64,000 bases of DNA from Branchiostoma floridae (taxonomy: Eukaryota > Chordata > Leptocardii > Amphioxiformes > Branchiostomatidae): the NCBI RefSeq assembly GCF_000003815.2, contig NW_023365757.1, positions 240,751 through 304,750 of the forward strand, given 5' to 3'. The notes under the pieces were generated by a model that was given only the letters and a program-made list of their open reading frames with translations, had not been told where the DNA came from and searched no databases. A program made the translations under genes and the position numbers. Each line of letters begins with the position of its first letter. Positions within the stretch are counted from its first letter, which is position 1. Of this stretch, positions 47,441-59,873 are shown piece by piece.

Positions 47441-50400
47441 CTAGTAAGTGCTGTAGATAGTTATAGTGCGCTCAAGTTCATCAGTCACTACCAGCTGTCC
47501 TTCTACTCCCACTGTGATACTTCCTACACTCTTTACACCAGCGACCATATCACGAACAAAGCGTCCACGACTCGTAAACGTAGACACTTTTCCACCCTGA
47601 TTCAACACAATGATATGGCCAGAAATGTCAGTACAGACACATAGGATATCCTCTAGCACACCGTCACCACCAAAGGTGAACAGAAGATGCCCTGTTTGGT
47701 CATACACTTGAACCATGTTGTTCATTGTCGTAATAATGTTTCCCCCCCTGTCAGTTACGACAGTCGTGTGTTTACATGAAGTATCTGTATTAAACTTCCT
47801 TACAAACAGGCCGTTTGAATGAAATATGCTAATCTCACAGGTTTCCGCTACAACTCTGGTGACAAGAATGTGCCTACTGTGTGCATCCGCGGCAATCGCA
47901 AGAACAAATGGGCTGCTTTTAACCTCAAACTTAGTCAAAGCTCGACCATTCCTGTTATACTGTACAACAAAGGAGCCAGTGAATGCCAACTTTCCCACTA
48001 CCCATAGGTTGTCATTGCCGTCAATTGACATGTCGTCTGGAAAAAAAGTACGATCGGCTTTTCCGGGCACAGTTGTCAAGAAATGGCGAACATAATCACC
48101 CGTCATGTTAAAAACTTGTACACGACTGCTAGCATACTCAGCCACGAATATCTCATTTTTAGCAGATACGACAACCCCGCTCAGGCGAGTAAACTTCCCC
48201 AGTGTGATTCCCGGCCCACCAAACGTGATGACGTGACCCTTCTCACCATCTTCTGTCGTCTCTACAACGATAGAATCAATGTAGATATGATCAATCAATG
48301 CAGCATGTGTCAAAGGTAAGGAGGAAAGTCTTTGCACTATAATGCAAAGTACTAGTATATGAAACTTATCTATATTAGTATGAGTACTAGTACTAGTACT
48401 TGTAGTGGTACGGGGTTTGGGGGAGGGGGGCGAAAGACGAATCATTTTTTCTCGGTAATGATAAGTTCACGTTACAGTCGTCACCGTGAAAACCGTGAAA
48501 ATAACAGTACTCTGAAAAAATCAGGAATTACAGTAGTCTAGTGTATAATGTTACAATTTTAAGACTTTATATCCGTACACAAAATAAAGCGCTTACTAGC
48601 AAGCTTTTGATCAGTCCTCTGATCCTTATCAAGTTGAAATGACCCAAAGCCTAAAGTCACACATCCGGAACGGAATTATGACGTCAGCAAAGAGTCAATG
48701 GTGCTTGGCAGTCGGTAGTCTATACATTACTTTAAGCAAATGTGTTTTCGTTGATCTTTAAGAAAAAAAAAGTTTGAAGTTTATTTCAACATCTGTGATA
48801 TATGTAACGTTATATTTACCTTCATTGCTGACAGTGGTGTGAGCGTCCTTTCCCAGAGTTGTGGCAGGTGTTACTGTTACAATTGTCGGCAGCTGGGTCG
48901 TGTAGCCACGTGAGGTGGATGATACAACCTGTGGAAGAACCAGCACTTTATATTGTCTTGTTGTATGTATCAAGTTGTAAGGGCATTTTACCTTACCTTA
49001 CAATCTATTTATTTATTCATCTCATAATTTCATAAAAGACCAAGGTTAGACTGCACTGATTTTCAAACAAGATCACCAATGTATGTCATCTAAAAAGGTC
49101 GATATATCATTTTTTGTATAATTTAGTATGCACATCTGTTTAGTCATTTTTATTAGTCATTCAAAACATTGTAAGTGGTTTCTAATCACAAATAATAACA
49201 GGAACAAGTGACCGTAGGTAACATAGTCTGTGACGACGGTCTGGTATATGTTGGTTGTTTTGTCTTCTTTCGTGCGTGATGTATGCTTATACCCTATATT
49301 AATTCTTTCATGGTGTTAAATATATCGTTTCATGTAATTGTTATTGTTATGTCTGTGTCATGTGAAGCCAGCATTATCAATATAAAAGTACCAACCATGT
49401 TCCTTTAAAACGTAAATGGCTACATAAAATTACCATAGATAGGTGATACTGTCATATTCAAATTAGATCAGAGTTATCAAACCTATCATGACCAGCTGGT
49501 CGCAGCTGTTGACAACATGAACAGCTGGTCACAGCTGGTCACAGCTGGTCACAGATGTTGACATATTTCGAGCAAGATGAACAACTGTCAACTTGTGTGT
49601 ATGGTAAAATCATAATCCAACATATTTCGAGAAAGGTGGACAACTGTCAAAGCGGCCCTGGACCAAAACACACCTGCCGCCAAAAGAAACCCACGTGCAT
49701 CATCGTCAACCTCAGTGCAGCAGACCTGCCAAACCACATACGATTCAGACAGAGAACAAAGCTGCAGACTCTTTCCGTACGCGTCCTCTCATGCAAATGC
49801 TATAATGAAAATTGAAGTTAAAGATATTGGTCTCAAAGTTTCAATAGAGGATGGTGTCTTTTCAGAAACAGGCGTTATAAAAACAGGAAAAGGCGAATGC
49901 ACTCTGCAGTCATAACAGGTTGGATACCAGGCTAGCCATAGTCCGTTTTAGACGGTCGTTATATATTTCGTCCTCCCTGATTTTTAAGAGTACTGCTATA
50001 TCTAGGGTCAGATGAAGAGGGTCCTTCCAAACTCCTCAAGGACCACTTGGACCCAGAAGAGGACTGAGTGCCAGTGGGTACTTTTTACGAGTGAAATGTA
50101 TATGGTATATGGTAAGGTAGACAATTTACCTCTATATCCTTGACCGGTGCTGTAGGATACGGAGGGTTGGGTGGACGGGATTCTGTGTGCCCTGTGATGA
50201 AGAGGCCCAACAGCAGCATTGCCACTGCAGCGGATGCGGCGATGACTACACAAGCCCACTGAGAGCACGTGAGGAAGGGCGGCATCTGGGCCACAGGCGC
50301 AGGTCCACCGTCTGTAGCAACCGAGAGAATATAAACTGTTAAGCTAAGGGCACAACCCGCCGTACGTGCAATTTTCCGTACGCTTTTTGGGAGGCCACGT

Positions 50401-53400
50401 CCGACACGTATTTCTGAAAACGTTCAGGCTGTACAGGGCAGGCGCGTCGCCCGTACTGGCACGTACGGGGGGCTAATCCGCATCCCCATGGCACACAAAG
50501 TTTTGCCTGCACGTAAAGTTCTACTGTGTGTACATGTGTGCGTGCTCCAAAATCCGTCAGATTCCCCACGGGTTCATACAGAGGCGGTACAGAACGTATT
50601 TTCTCGTACGACGGGTTGTGCCCTTAGCTTAAGAAATCATCATATGATATTAGATTGTAATAGGTTTTAATTTGAAGTACGTTAAGGGGGCACACACCAG
50701 TTTATTTGATGATGACTGGTTTATTGACAAACAATAACTTTGTACATTAGAAAACAACGGCTTCGCAGAACTGTACATGTGCGACAGACTGAATTGCGCC
50801 GATGCAAACAGAGAGTAGCTTTAACACTAAAAGGTTTCATTAACATGTTCTAGACATTATAAACTATTAAATACTTGATAGATTATCTAAAAACGGTATC
50901 TTATTTGTAAACGGATTCATTAAATTGCATAGTCACTTTAGATATTGATAAAAAGCTATAACCGCTTCTCTATAACGTATTATCTAAAATCACTACATTC
51001 CGTGGATAACACTAAAATACATATTCATCATGTTGATATTTAAGATTCCTTAAAGCTGTAACAACGGTTGGAAACATGTGGCAGCACTGCGCAGAGAATT
51101 ACAACAAGAAAATGACATGCAAGGTTTTAAAACTTAAGTTGAGGTTAAAGCAACTGCCGCATTACGATAGTGTCCGTTCAGTGGATTTCACCTGTGATGA
51201 CATTACGTTTTAAAACTGTTAAGCAGATGGACCATGTAGGGAATAGGGCTTCTTTTATATCTGTCTGTCCGGGCATAAATAGTGTCTAAGAGCTGTGAGG
51301 ACCTAGTTCTCCTGCCACTAACCTCACTACGGTACTGTGGTAGCCAGTTTCTGAACTTTTCAGACAGTAGTAACTGTTTGGCGAATCTGTAACATAAGTC
51401 TTCGCGCCGACTATCGAGTGTGGGAAAGTCCAGTGTTCGGCAAGCCTCCGCGTACGATTTGTAATCAGTACCAAGGATTGTCCGGCAGGCTCGTTTCTGG
51501 ATAGATTCTATCCTCGTACGTTGTCGTGTTGTAAGTCCAGCATGCCATGCAGGCGCTGCATACTCTGTTGTAGGGCGGACGAAAGTCTTGTAACAGCTTA
51601 CTAACTCTTCCCGGGAGAGGTTGAACTGTGCCAGTTGTCTAAGCATGAATAGTCTCTGGTTGCCTTTTTTCACAATGTGATCAACGTGTGAGTTCCAGCC
51701 GAGGTCTGCCTGTACATACAGTCCGAGAAGTTTTACGACTTTGACTTCGACCAACGGCTCACTTGCGATCGACAAAGGTGGCAGTGGAGGGGGGACTCTT
51801 GTGAAGAATATGTGCATTACTTTGCACTTCTTGGGGTGCAGTTTCATATTACGCGACACTGACCAGTTGTGCAGATCATTAAGGTCTGACTGGATTGTGG
51901 AAACCGTTTGGATGCTACGACTTTCCGCAAGGTTGAGATCGTCAACGAATTTCCAATGTTTTGAAGATGCACCTTGGCTTGCACTATTAATAAGTGCTAG
52001 GAATAACAGAGGGCCTAGAACTGTGCCCTGTGGGAGGCCACATGTGGTTGTTATCCAAGCTGAATGTGTGCCTTTGTAAACTACCCTTTGCTCCCGGGCA
52101 GTAAGGAAGGAGCAAACCCAACGGGCAACGGAAGGTCTGACACCAAGGTCAAGTAGACTTCTGACAGCGAGAAGGTGGTCCACGCGGTCAAAGGCTTTAG
52201 CAAAGTCAGTTGTCACTAGGCTAGTTATTGTACCCCTTTGGTCGGATGTTTCGGCAAGTTGGTTTATGATGTCCACTAGACAGTGAGTTGTTGAGTGGCC
52301 AGATAGACAGCCGTACTGATTTGGGTCTATGTTATGTCTGATGTCAGAATATAGCCAGGGTGATATGATTGCCTCAGCAACCTTTGCAAGTATGGGAGTC
52401 AGCGAGATCGGCCGTAGCTCATCGATCGCCGAGANNNNNNNNNNNNNNNNNNNNNNNNNNNNNNNNNNNNNNNNNNNNNNNNNNNNNNNNNNNNNNNNNN
52501 NNNNNNNNNNNNNNNNNNNNNNNNNNNNNNNNNNCCATTGCACGGGAACATAGCCTGCGGCCAGCGACGCTTTGAGTATAGACGTTACCGGTGTGGAGAT
52601 TTCATAAGCGAACTCCCTGATGATCTTGTTTGGTAGTCCATCTGGACCGGCTGCCTTGTTGACTTTGATCCGCCGTAGTTGGTTATACACCTGCCATGGG
52701 AGCACTTCTTCGACTGGTCTGGCCGGAAGGAACGTGGGCAGTTTTGTCAGGTCGAGCGGGTCCAGCGAACAGGTGACTGTGCAGAGGGTCTTGTTTATTG
52801 CATCAGCAATAGCGGTGTAATCCTCTGGGGAAAGTCCGTCGATGTTGAGTGTAAGTCCATTGTTAGCGGTGTTCGTCATTGTCTTGATCATGCTGTACCA
52901 TTTTGAGGGATTTTCTGTCCTGAGAGTCCTGACCTTGTTTTTGTAAAAGGTCTTTCTTGCTTTCTTGATTTCATGTTGTATTTTGTTTCGTAGTCTCTTC
53001 CATTTGTCGGTTTTGCCTGATTCGAATGCTCGTTGTCTCAGTTGTATCAAGTGTTTGATTTTGGGGCTAATCCAGGGCTTGTCACTTGAGTTGATTTTGA
53101 TGGTTTTCTCGGGAAAGTGCTGGTTGATTTTTTGGTTCATAGTATGGTAGAACGCATCAGTTTTGGACTGAGTGTCTTTGGCGGACAGGACATCAGACCA
53201 ATCGTGGGCTACCAGCCATTGACCAAACGATCTAACTTTAGAATCAGGCATCGGTCTCACCAGTTTTGTTTTGGTTTTGGTTGTGTCAGAATGCGATCTG
53301 GGTTGTAAGTACACTATGCTGTGATCGCTAGCACCCAGCGGTGGAAGCAGTGTGGGTTGAAGGTACAGATGGTCGAGGTTTGTAATCACTAGATCTAAAG

Positions 53401-56400
53401 TGGCATCATTTGGGGTTTCAATTGGAGGCGGCATACCCTAAAGTCTAGCGACCAGCTCTACCAGGGAATTATCCTGAAGCAAAATAACTGTATATCTTAC
53501 TTACTTACTTGGGCCCTTTGTTCCGGTCAGAACATAGGCCACCGATGATGGTCCTCCATTGTACCCTCCTCTGGGCTTTCTTCCTCAGATCCTGCCAGCT
53601 GTTGCAGATACTTTTCATCTCTTCCTCCGTATCTCTCCTCCAGCTATTCCTGGGCCTCCCCCTCTTCCGCTTGCCCTGAGGGTTCCAAGTCAGAGCCTGG
53701 TGTGTAATGCTGGATGTTGGCTTCCGGAGAGTGTGCCCTATCCAGGACCACTTCCTCTTGAGTATCTGACTGACCACTGGTTCTTGTCCTGCTCTGTCCC
53801 ACAGCTCCAGGTTGCTGATCCTGTCTGACCACTTGATTTTAAAGATCCTTCTCAGACAAGTGTTAATGAAGGTTTGTATCCTGTGCTGCGTTGCTTTTGT
53901 TGTTCTCCAGGTCTCGGATCCATAGAGCAGTACTGACTTAACGTTGGAGTTGAAGATGCGGAGTTTGGTGGCTACCCGTATCACCCTGGAGGCCCAGACG
54001 TTCTTTAGCATGATGAAAGCTGCTCTCGCTTTCCCTATCCTGGCTGTAACATCCTTATCCGTGCCCCCATGGTGGTCTACCACACTTCCCAGGTATACAA
54101 AGGACTCTGTCTCCTTCACTTCTTCACCTCCAATTGTGACTGGTGTACTGTTTGTGGTGTTGATTTTCATGAGTTCTGTCTTCTTTCTACTGATCTTGAG
54201 CCCTGTACTCAGTGATGTTGCATCCAGATGGGCTGTTTTATCCTGCATCTGTTTGTGGTTGTGTGAGAGAAGTGCCAGGTCATCGGCAAAGTCCAGGTCT
54301 TCTAGCTGTGACCAGAGCGTCCACTGGATCCCATTTCTCTTCCCCTTTGTAGTTGTCCTCATAATCCAGTCAACACTCAGGAGGAAAAGAAGCGGTGATA
54401 GTAAGCATCCCTGCCTTACTCCTGTGTTCACGTCAAAGCTTTCTGTCAGCTGTCCTGCATGTGCTACTCTACACTTCATATCCTCATATGTGCTCTGGAT
54501 TAAAGATATGAACTTCTGTGGTAATCCGTAGTGTTTCAGCAACTTCCACAAGGTGGCTCTGTCTATGCTGTCGAAGGCCTTTTCGTAGTCTATGAAGTTG
54601 ATGTATAGAGGGCAGTTCCATTCCAGTGACTGCTCTATTATGATGCGTAAGGTGGCAATCTGGTCGGCACAGGACCTGTTCTTGCGGAAGCCTGCCTGCT
54701 CGTCCCGCAGCTTCGCATCCACTGCATCCCTCATTCTCCACAGGAGAATTCTGTTAAAGACTTTCCCTGCTGTTGATAGCAGCATGATCCCCCTGTAGTT
54801 GCTACAGTTGCTCAGATCCCCCTTCTTTGGTAGTTTGACAAGAATGCCTTCTCTCCACTCAGAGGGAACTTGCTCCTCCTCCCATATCCTACCAAAAAGA
54901 CTATGTAGCATGTTGACTGAGCCTGCTATGTCTGCTTTGAGGGCTTCTGCCGGCACTTCATCTGGTCCTGCTGACTTTCCGTTCTTTAGGGACATGATGG
55001 CTTTCTTGATCTCTACCTTTGTGGGTTTGCCAGTGTTGATGGGTAGCTCTGAGTCTGCCGGTGGGATGTCTGGTGGTGCTTCAGGTGCTGGTCTGTTTAA
55101 CAGTTCTTTGAAATGCTCTGCCCATCTTCTCAGTTGTTCTTCTGTTGTTGTGAGTGGGTTACCCTCTTTGTCCTTCACAGGCTTGTCTACTTGTTGGAAT
55201 TTACCTGCTAGTTTCCTTGTTGTCATGTAGAGGTCTCTCAGGTTTCCCTTCCCTGCTGCTTCCTCTGCCTGTCTAGCTAGGTCCTCAAAATGGTCCCTCT
55301 TATCCTTCTTGATGCTCTTTTTGACCTCCTTGTCAGCAGCTGTGTATGCTTCCTGTGCCTTCATCTTCTCTGATCGTGTCCGGCTTGTGTTCAGCACAGT
55401 TTTCTTTTGCTTCCTTGTTTCCAGCTTCTGTAGAGTGCTGAAGGAGATCCACTCCTTGTGTTCTGGTTTCTTCTTACCTAACACCTCTTCACATGTGTCC
55501 AGCCACCCCTTCTTGACCTGTTGCCACTGGTTCTCAATGTCTGTATCCTCCTCTTTAAAGAGTTCCTGCAGAGGTTGGAACCTGTTAGACAGGCTTAGCT
55601 TGAATGATGTCTGGATGTCTTTGTCCTTGAGCAGGCCTACGTTGAATCTTTTGCGGGGGTTGGTGTTTGTGGAATACTTCTTCAGCCTCAGTCGTGCTGA
55701 CATCACCAGAAGGTGGTGGTCTGATGACACATCTGCTCCCCTCATCACCCTTACATCACTCCACAGTCGTCGGAACTTCTGGTTAATGCACATGTGGTCG
55801 ATTTGGTTTTCTGTAACATGGTCCGGTGATCTCCATGTGGCCTTGTGTATTCTCTTGTGCATGAAGATGCTTCCTCCAATCACCAGTTGGTTGAGCGAAC
55901 ACAGGTCTGTAAACCTTTCCCCATTGTCATTCATCTTTCCTAGTCCTTCCATTCCCATTACCTCCTCATGACCCGTGTTATCCGCTCCTACCTTGGCATT
56001 GAGGTCCCCCATAAGTAAAGTGATGTCCTTGTTTCTGTTCTTATCCAAGACAGCTTGGAGTTGCTGGTAGAATGCATCCTTCTTCTCTTCCTCTGCATCA
56101 TTTGTAGGTGCATAGCACTGTATGACATTCATGTTGATGTTGCTTTTCTTGGTGGCAAACTTGGCAGTAATGATGCGTGAGCTGACAGGTTCCCAGCCAA
56201 TGAGTGCCCTCTGTGCTTCCTGTGACAGCATCATGGCGACTCCCTCTGTGTGGGGAGCTCCATCTTCTGTGTGTCCAGAGTACAGTAGCGTCTCTCCTGT
56301 AGCTAGCCTCAGCTGCCCAGCCTGTAGCCATCTTGTTTCACTCAGCCCTAGTAATGAGATATTGTAGCTCTTCATTTCCTTTGCTACCTGTGCTGTCCTC

Positions 56401-58851
56401 CCTGTTTCGTACATAGTTCTTACATTCCATGTACCTATCTTTATGGTTGTCTTGGGCGTCAGAAGGGGAGTCGGCCTTGCAGCTTCCTTGCGGCTTTCAC
56501 TGCCCTGCGTCATAAGCCCCCTTTGTGGAGACCCTTCCTTGCCCATGACGGGTTTTTGGATTCTTATCATCGGTGCTTCTGTAACTGGTGGCTGTTTTAC
56601 AGGTAGGGTAGTTGACCCTACGCCAACCCATTTTAACCTCTTGGGTGAGGGGCGAGGTCCATCCTTTAGCGACTACCCAAGCTCCACCCCCTCATTCGAG
56701 GTTACAGAGTAGGAACGTGCCACCTACCCCGGGACTAGGAGATTGGTACATTCGGGCTCTCACACCACGACAAGGCGGATGGACGGGGAGCCGATGTTAG
56801 GGCATCCCAGTGAGAGAACTGTATATCTGGTGAAAGCATATTCCTTTAGCTACAAGACAAACTAAGTTTCGATCCTTCAACTTCTCTGATTTTAAAAAAT
56901 TAGAGGGAAAAAACATTATTTTCATGTAAAAAATAATGCAAAAAATCGGGCATTTTGGCATTGAAAGAAAAACATGAAGATGATTTTTCCGGCAAACACG
57001 ACTGATACTGTCAGAAAGAGGAAAACCTAACGAGTAATCCAGCTAATTATAAAGAAAATTCTAGTACCACAGTTTTTTTAATCATCCACGGCGCGCGGCA
57101 TTACAACTAGGCTTAACATAGCCTGACTAAAATCAAGCCCCTAGCGGCCGGCCCTACAATTGCCGCCACCCGTAGGGGGGAGGGGGTCATTAAGCCCAGC
57201 CGGCGAGAGAGCTTGTGTAAACACAGGCTAGGCTTAACACAGCGCTTCAGAGGTTAATCTAGGTCACAAGCCTAATCACATTCAGGCGTAGAAATATCCC
57301 GGAAGTAAGACGCGGACCAAAACACAATTTGCACCGAAAACACACCATTTCCTACGCTTTTCAGCCATGTAACCGTTTAATGTCATTTCGCAGGAAATAA
57401 TGAGAAATCTCAACTCAAACATGGACCCTCGGAAGCCTTTCGTCACTTTTTTCTCGCGCACTAGCTCGGCCCCTGTCGCGGAAGAACTGGTGTGTGCACC
57501 GTTAACGTTGATGTTTTTTATATCGCTGTCAACAAAGCATCAAGTGCAGTGGTTGAATTATATAAGAAAATTCTCGAAATGGCTACAAATGCCTTGAACA
57601 AACATTGCATGAGGTTATGATTAAGTGTCACTTACATATGTCAATAGATCAAAAACAATAGTTTAACTGCCAGCTTCATAGAATACTAAGTCTTGTGTTA
57701 AAATTCGGGCCAGGAAATATTTATTAACAAATACCGTGCAGTTAAAGTAGATTTTCTTATTAATATCAAAGGAGATCAATACAAAATATAGTACATGTAG
57801 CTTCCAATCACAAAAACAAATTCAAACTAAATGGAACAAACTTTGCAGTATTTGCAATTGGCTTACCTGAAGGAGGGTTGGCATTTTCCGTTGGTACATT
57901 TATATCAAGGTATTCGTGTTCACTGTCGTCTTCATTTTCATAAACACCTTCAACCACATCAGCGCCATTTTCATAAACACCTTCAGCCACATCAGCATCA
58001 TTTTCATAAACACCCTCAGTCACATCAGCATCATCCTCATAAACACCTTCAGCCATATCAGCATCATTCTCATAAACACCCTCAGTCACATCAGCATCAA
58101 TCTCATGAACACCCTCAGTCACATCAGCATCATTCTCATAAACACCCTTAGCAACATCAGCATCATTCTCATAAACACCCTCAGTCACATCAGCATCATT
58201 CTTATAATTACCCTCAGTCACATCAGCATCTTTCTCACAAGCACCCTCAGTTACATCACTATCATTCTCATAAACACCCTCAATCACATCAGCATCATTC
58301 TCATAAACACCCTCAGTCACATCAGCATCATTCTCATGAACACCCTTCGCCACATCAGCACCATTCTCATAAACACCCTCAGCCATATCAGCATCATTCT
58401 CATGAACACCCTTCGCCACATCAGCACCATTCTCATAAACACCCTCAGCCATATCAGCATCATTCTCATAAACACCCTCAGTCACATCAGCATCATTCTC
58501 ATAAACACCCTCAATCACATCAGCATCATTCTCATAAACACCCTCAGTCACATCAGCATCATTCTCATGAACACCCTTCGCCACATCAGCACCATTCTCA
58601 TAAACACCCTCAGCCATATCAGCATCATTCTCATGAACACCCTTCGCCACATCAGCACCATTCTCATAAACACCCTCAGCCATATCAGCATCATTCTCAT
58701 AAACACCCTCAGTCACATCAGCATCTTTCTCATAAACACCCTCAGTCACATCAGCACCATTCTCATAAACACCCTCATAATCAGCCACAGTATCTGCTGC
58801 AGGCGTATGATGAACGGTGACGTCCCGTGGCTCTGTGGCAGTTCCAGACAT
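47441..58851 (-). CDS. Predicted single-pass membrane protein: VYEN-repeat array, TM helix, NHL beta-propeller (698 aa)
   Basis: Four minus-strand exons, 58851-57867, 50311-50130, 48928-48820 and 48261-47441, join with phases 1, 0, 1 for 2097 nt. Exon 1 is a 27-residue leader, 25 perfect-length 11-residue repeats of the type VYENDADVTEG, and a final VYENEDDSEHEYLDIN. Exon 2 encodes a transmembrane helix (WACVVIAASAAVAMLLLGLF, about residues 347-366). Exon 3 is a Thr/Ser-rich stalk. Exon 4 has repeated NHL-type blades (ITFGGPGITLGKFTRLSGVV, VFVAEYASSRVQVFN-like), as in TRIM2/3 and PAM-type propellers. No N-terminal signal peptide is seen, so a type II topology with the repeat array in the cytosol and the propeller outside is likely. 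YENx fits the phospho-Tyr consensus for GRB2-type SH2 domains. The exon 4 acceptor (GTTGTAG, 48262-48265) was chosen to keep phase. Confidence 0.75.
49500..49556. repeat. Short tandem repeat of CAGCTGGTCA
   Basis: Three to four copies in intron 2 of the NHL gene; each contains a CAGCTG E-box. Confidence 0.7.
50339..50632. mobile_element. 294-bp TIR element at a TTAA target
   Basis: The left end TTAAGCTAAGGGCACAACCC and the right end GGGTTGTGCCCTTAGCTTAA are exact inverses. The element starts and ends at TTAA, in keeping with a piggyBac-like or similar TTAA-targeting nonautonomous element. It sits 28 bp upstream of the TM exon, inside intron 1. Confidence 0.85.
51203..53485 (-). mobile_element. 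CR1/jockey-like LINE (RT ORF), interrupted
   Basis: A 743-codon open frame from 53434 to 51203, broken only by the N gap. It starts inside the endonuclease C-terminus (TPNDATLDLVITN, then LGASDHSIVYLQP). The RT domain follows with AAGPDGLPNKIIREF, ISLTPILAKVAEAII, TTDFAKAFDRVDH, GLPQGTVLGPLLF and a catalytic box reading KFVDDLNLAE. The C-terminal part ends MVHLLNSFKT. Upstream at 53440 the endonuclease frame meets a TAG, and beyond 53485 it is cut by the RTE insertion; its 5' remnant resumes at 56829. The 3' UTR probably reaches about 50690. Confidence 0.85.
52435..52534. other. Assembly gap of 100 N inside the LINE
   Basis: Placeholder-size gap. The reading frame on both sides is the same, though the real length is unknown. 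Confidence 0.95.
53498..56816 (-). mobile_element. Complete RTE-like LINE, intact 1021-codon ORF, 12-bp TSD
   Basis: A single open frame from 56570 to 53505 encodes an APE-type endonuclease (GTWNVRTMYETGRTAQV, LSETRW, LMGDLNAKVG, SSDHHLL). The reverse transcriptase follows (GKSAGPDEVPAEALK, NYRGIMLLSTAGKVFNRIL, EQAGFRKNRSCADQI, NFIDYEKAFDSID, GVRQGCLLSPLLF, LDFADDLALLSHN), then a C-terminal domain with LLYGSETW and KWSWIGHTLRK. All catalytic motifs are present. The 3' UTR is only a few bases of AAGT repeats, an RTE trait. It is flanked by perfect AACTGTATATCT repeats (53486-53497, 56817-56828). The element is inserted in the CR1-like LINE in intron 1 of the NHL gene and may be active. Confidence 0.92.
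57119..57230. mobile_element. 112-bp MITE with TAGCCTG termini and 9-bp TSD
   Basis: Ends TAGCCTGACTAAAATCA and ACACAGGCTA. Perfect GGCTTAACA repeats flank it (57110-57118, 57231-57239). A second copy is at 62579-62665. Confidence 0.85.
57946..58770 (-). repeat. Coding minisatellite, 25 x 33 bp
   Basis: Encodes the 11-residue repeats of the NHL gene with no length variation. Units 3-9 (58474-58704) and 10-16 (58243-58473) are a 231-bp higher-order duplication, identical in protein except for one residue (Ala to Ser) in the last unit. Tyr is replaced by His in five units. Confidence 0.95.
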
Positions 58852-59094
58852 GGCTGCTCCTTGAGTTGTCTGATTGATGGGAGTGTTACCTTGCTGCGTG
58901 GTCTATAGTCCCTAGAGACTGTGGCCAGATGGTCTTGTAGCTAGGGTTGTTGATTTAGAGTCTGGTGCTGATGCAGCGAGGAAACGTACTGTCGTACGTG
59001 TTAACTTTGAGCACCACAAGATAAGACAAACGAAAAATCGCATCTCTATACGTCTGTCCGACGTAGTAGGCTATAGCTAGTCACTGGCCATGTC

Positions 59095-59435
59095 CAAAGA
59101 TATAGAATTTGTTCTAAAGGGTGCAGAGGAGCGGGTGGATCGGCATCCCGTTCCAAACGACAAGGAATTGGCGTCTGGATTTTGGTGCTACACAAGCTAG
59201 AGTAGCTGGCCTGCAACAGCGTTAAAGTAATTGTCTAGAAACTTCCACAGAAATTGGTCAGCTTTTTTGGACACTGGAATGATTGGTAACACCTGCTTTT
59301 CAATTTTCAAAGAATTATTTCTGAGTCGAGATTAATAATCAATCTCACCCCTCAGACTAATTTTCGTACGATAGAATTTGCATTGATCAGTTTCTACTTC
59401 TTATTTAAACTGGGTACCAGATTATTTGGGGTAAC
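59095..59435 (+). repeat. Second copy of the 46.2-kb repeat
   Basis: Matches 46165-46450. It contains ATGTCCAAAGATATAGAATT, giving a short frame MSKDIEFVLKGAEERVDR. This might be a relic or first exon of something unrecognised. Confidence 0.5.
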
Positions 59436-59873
59436 GGAAGAATGAAATTTCAACAAGCCTGGCAATAAAAAAAATGTTATTGCCACGGCGACGGTGGTCT
59501 CTAGATAGTGGTGAACATATCATCATAACAAAACTCAAACTGGGAATCGACTGGAAGTTCCTGACATGATGATGTTTTTACCGCTGGTTCCAAAGCCAAG
59601 TCATAAAGATTGGACTAACATATACTGCATATTTCCTACGGCACTGCAGCGGGTTTTGTATTGTTGTATGCTTGGCTGTGAACTACATAACTCTAGAAGT
59701 TGTGAAGGGATCTTGGTGATATTTGGTAGTTGTTTAGTGGTTATGGAAAGAAATAAAGTAAGGGTAACTGTATGAAATGACTTTATTTGCCTGCTTGTAG
59801 ACAATTTCAAGGAAACAAAACAATTACTGATGCTTATAGATGAACAAAAATCATAACATTTAAAAGACAAAAG

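Noticed and set aside
53944-55971. Plus-strand ORFs of 143-220 codons
   Set aside because: Antisense shadows of the RTE-like LINE ORF.
57946-58770. CRISPR-like regular array
   Set aside because: Repeats are contiguous 33-bp coding units without spacers, in a eukaryotic exon.
57916-58908. Long plus-strand ORF rich in Ile/Leu/Asn/His (330 codons) with regular 11-residue periodicity
   Set aside because: It is the antisense shadow of the VYEN minisatellite; any 33-bp repeat without stops stays open on other frames. The minus strand has the splice donor and the joined downstream exons.
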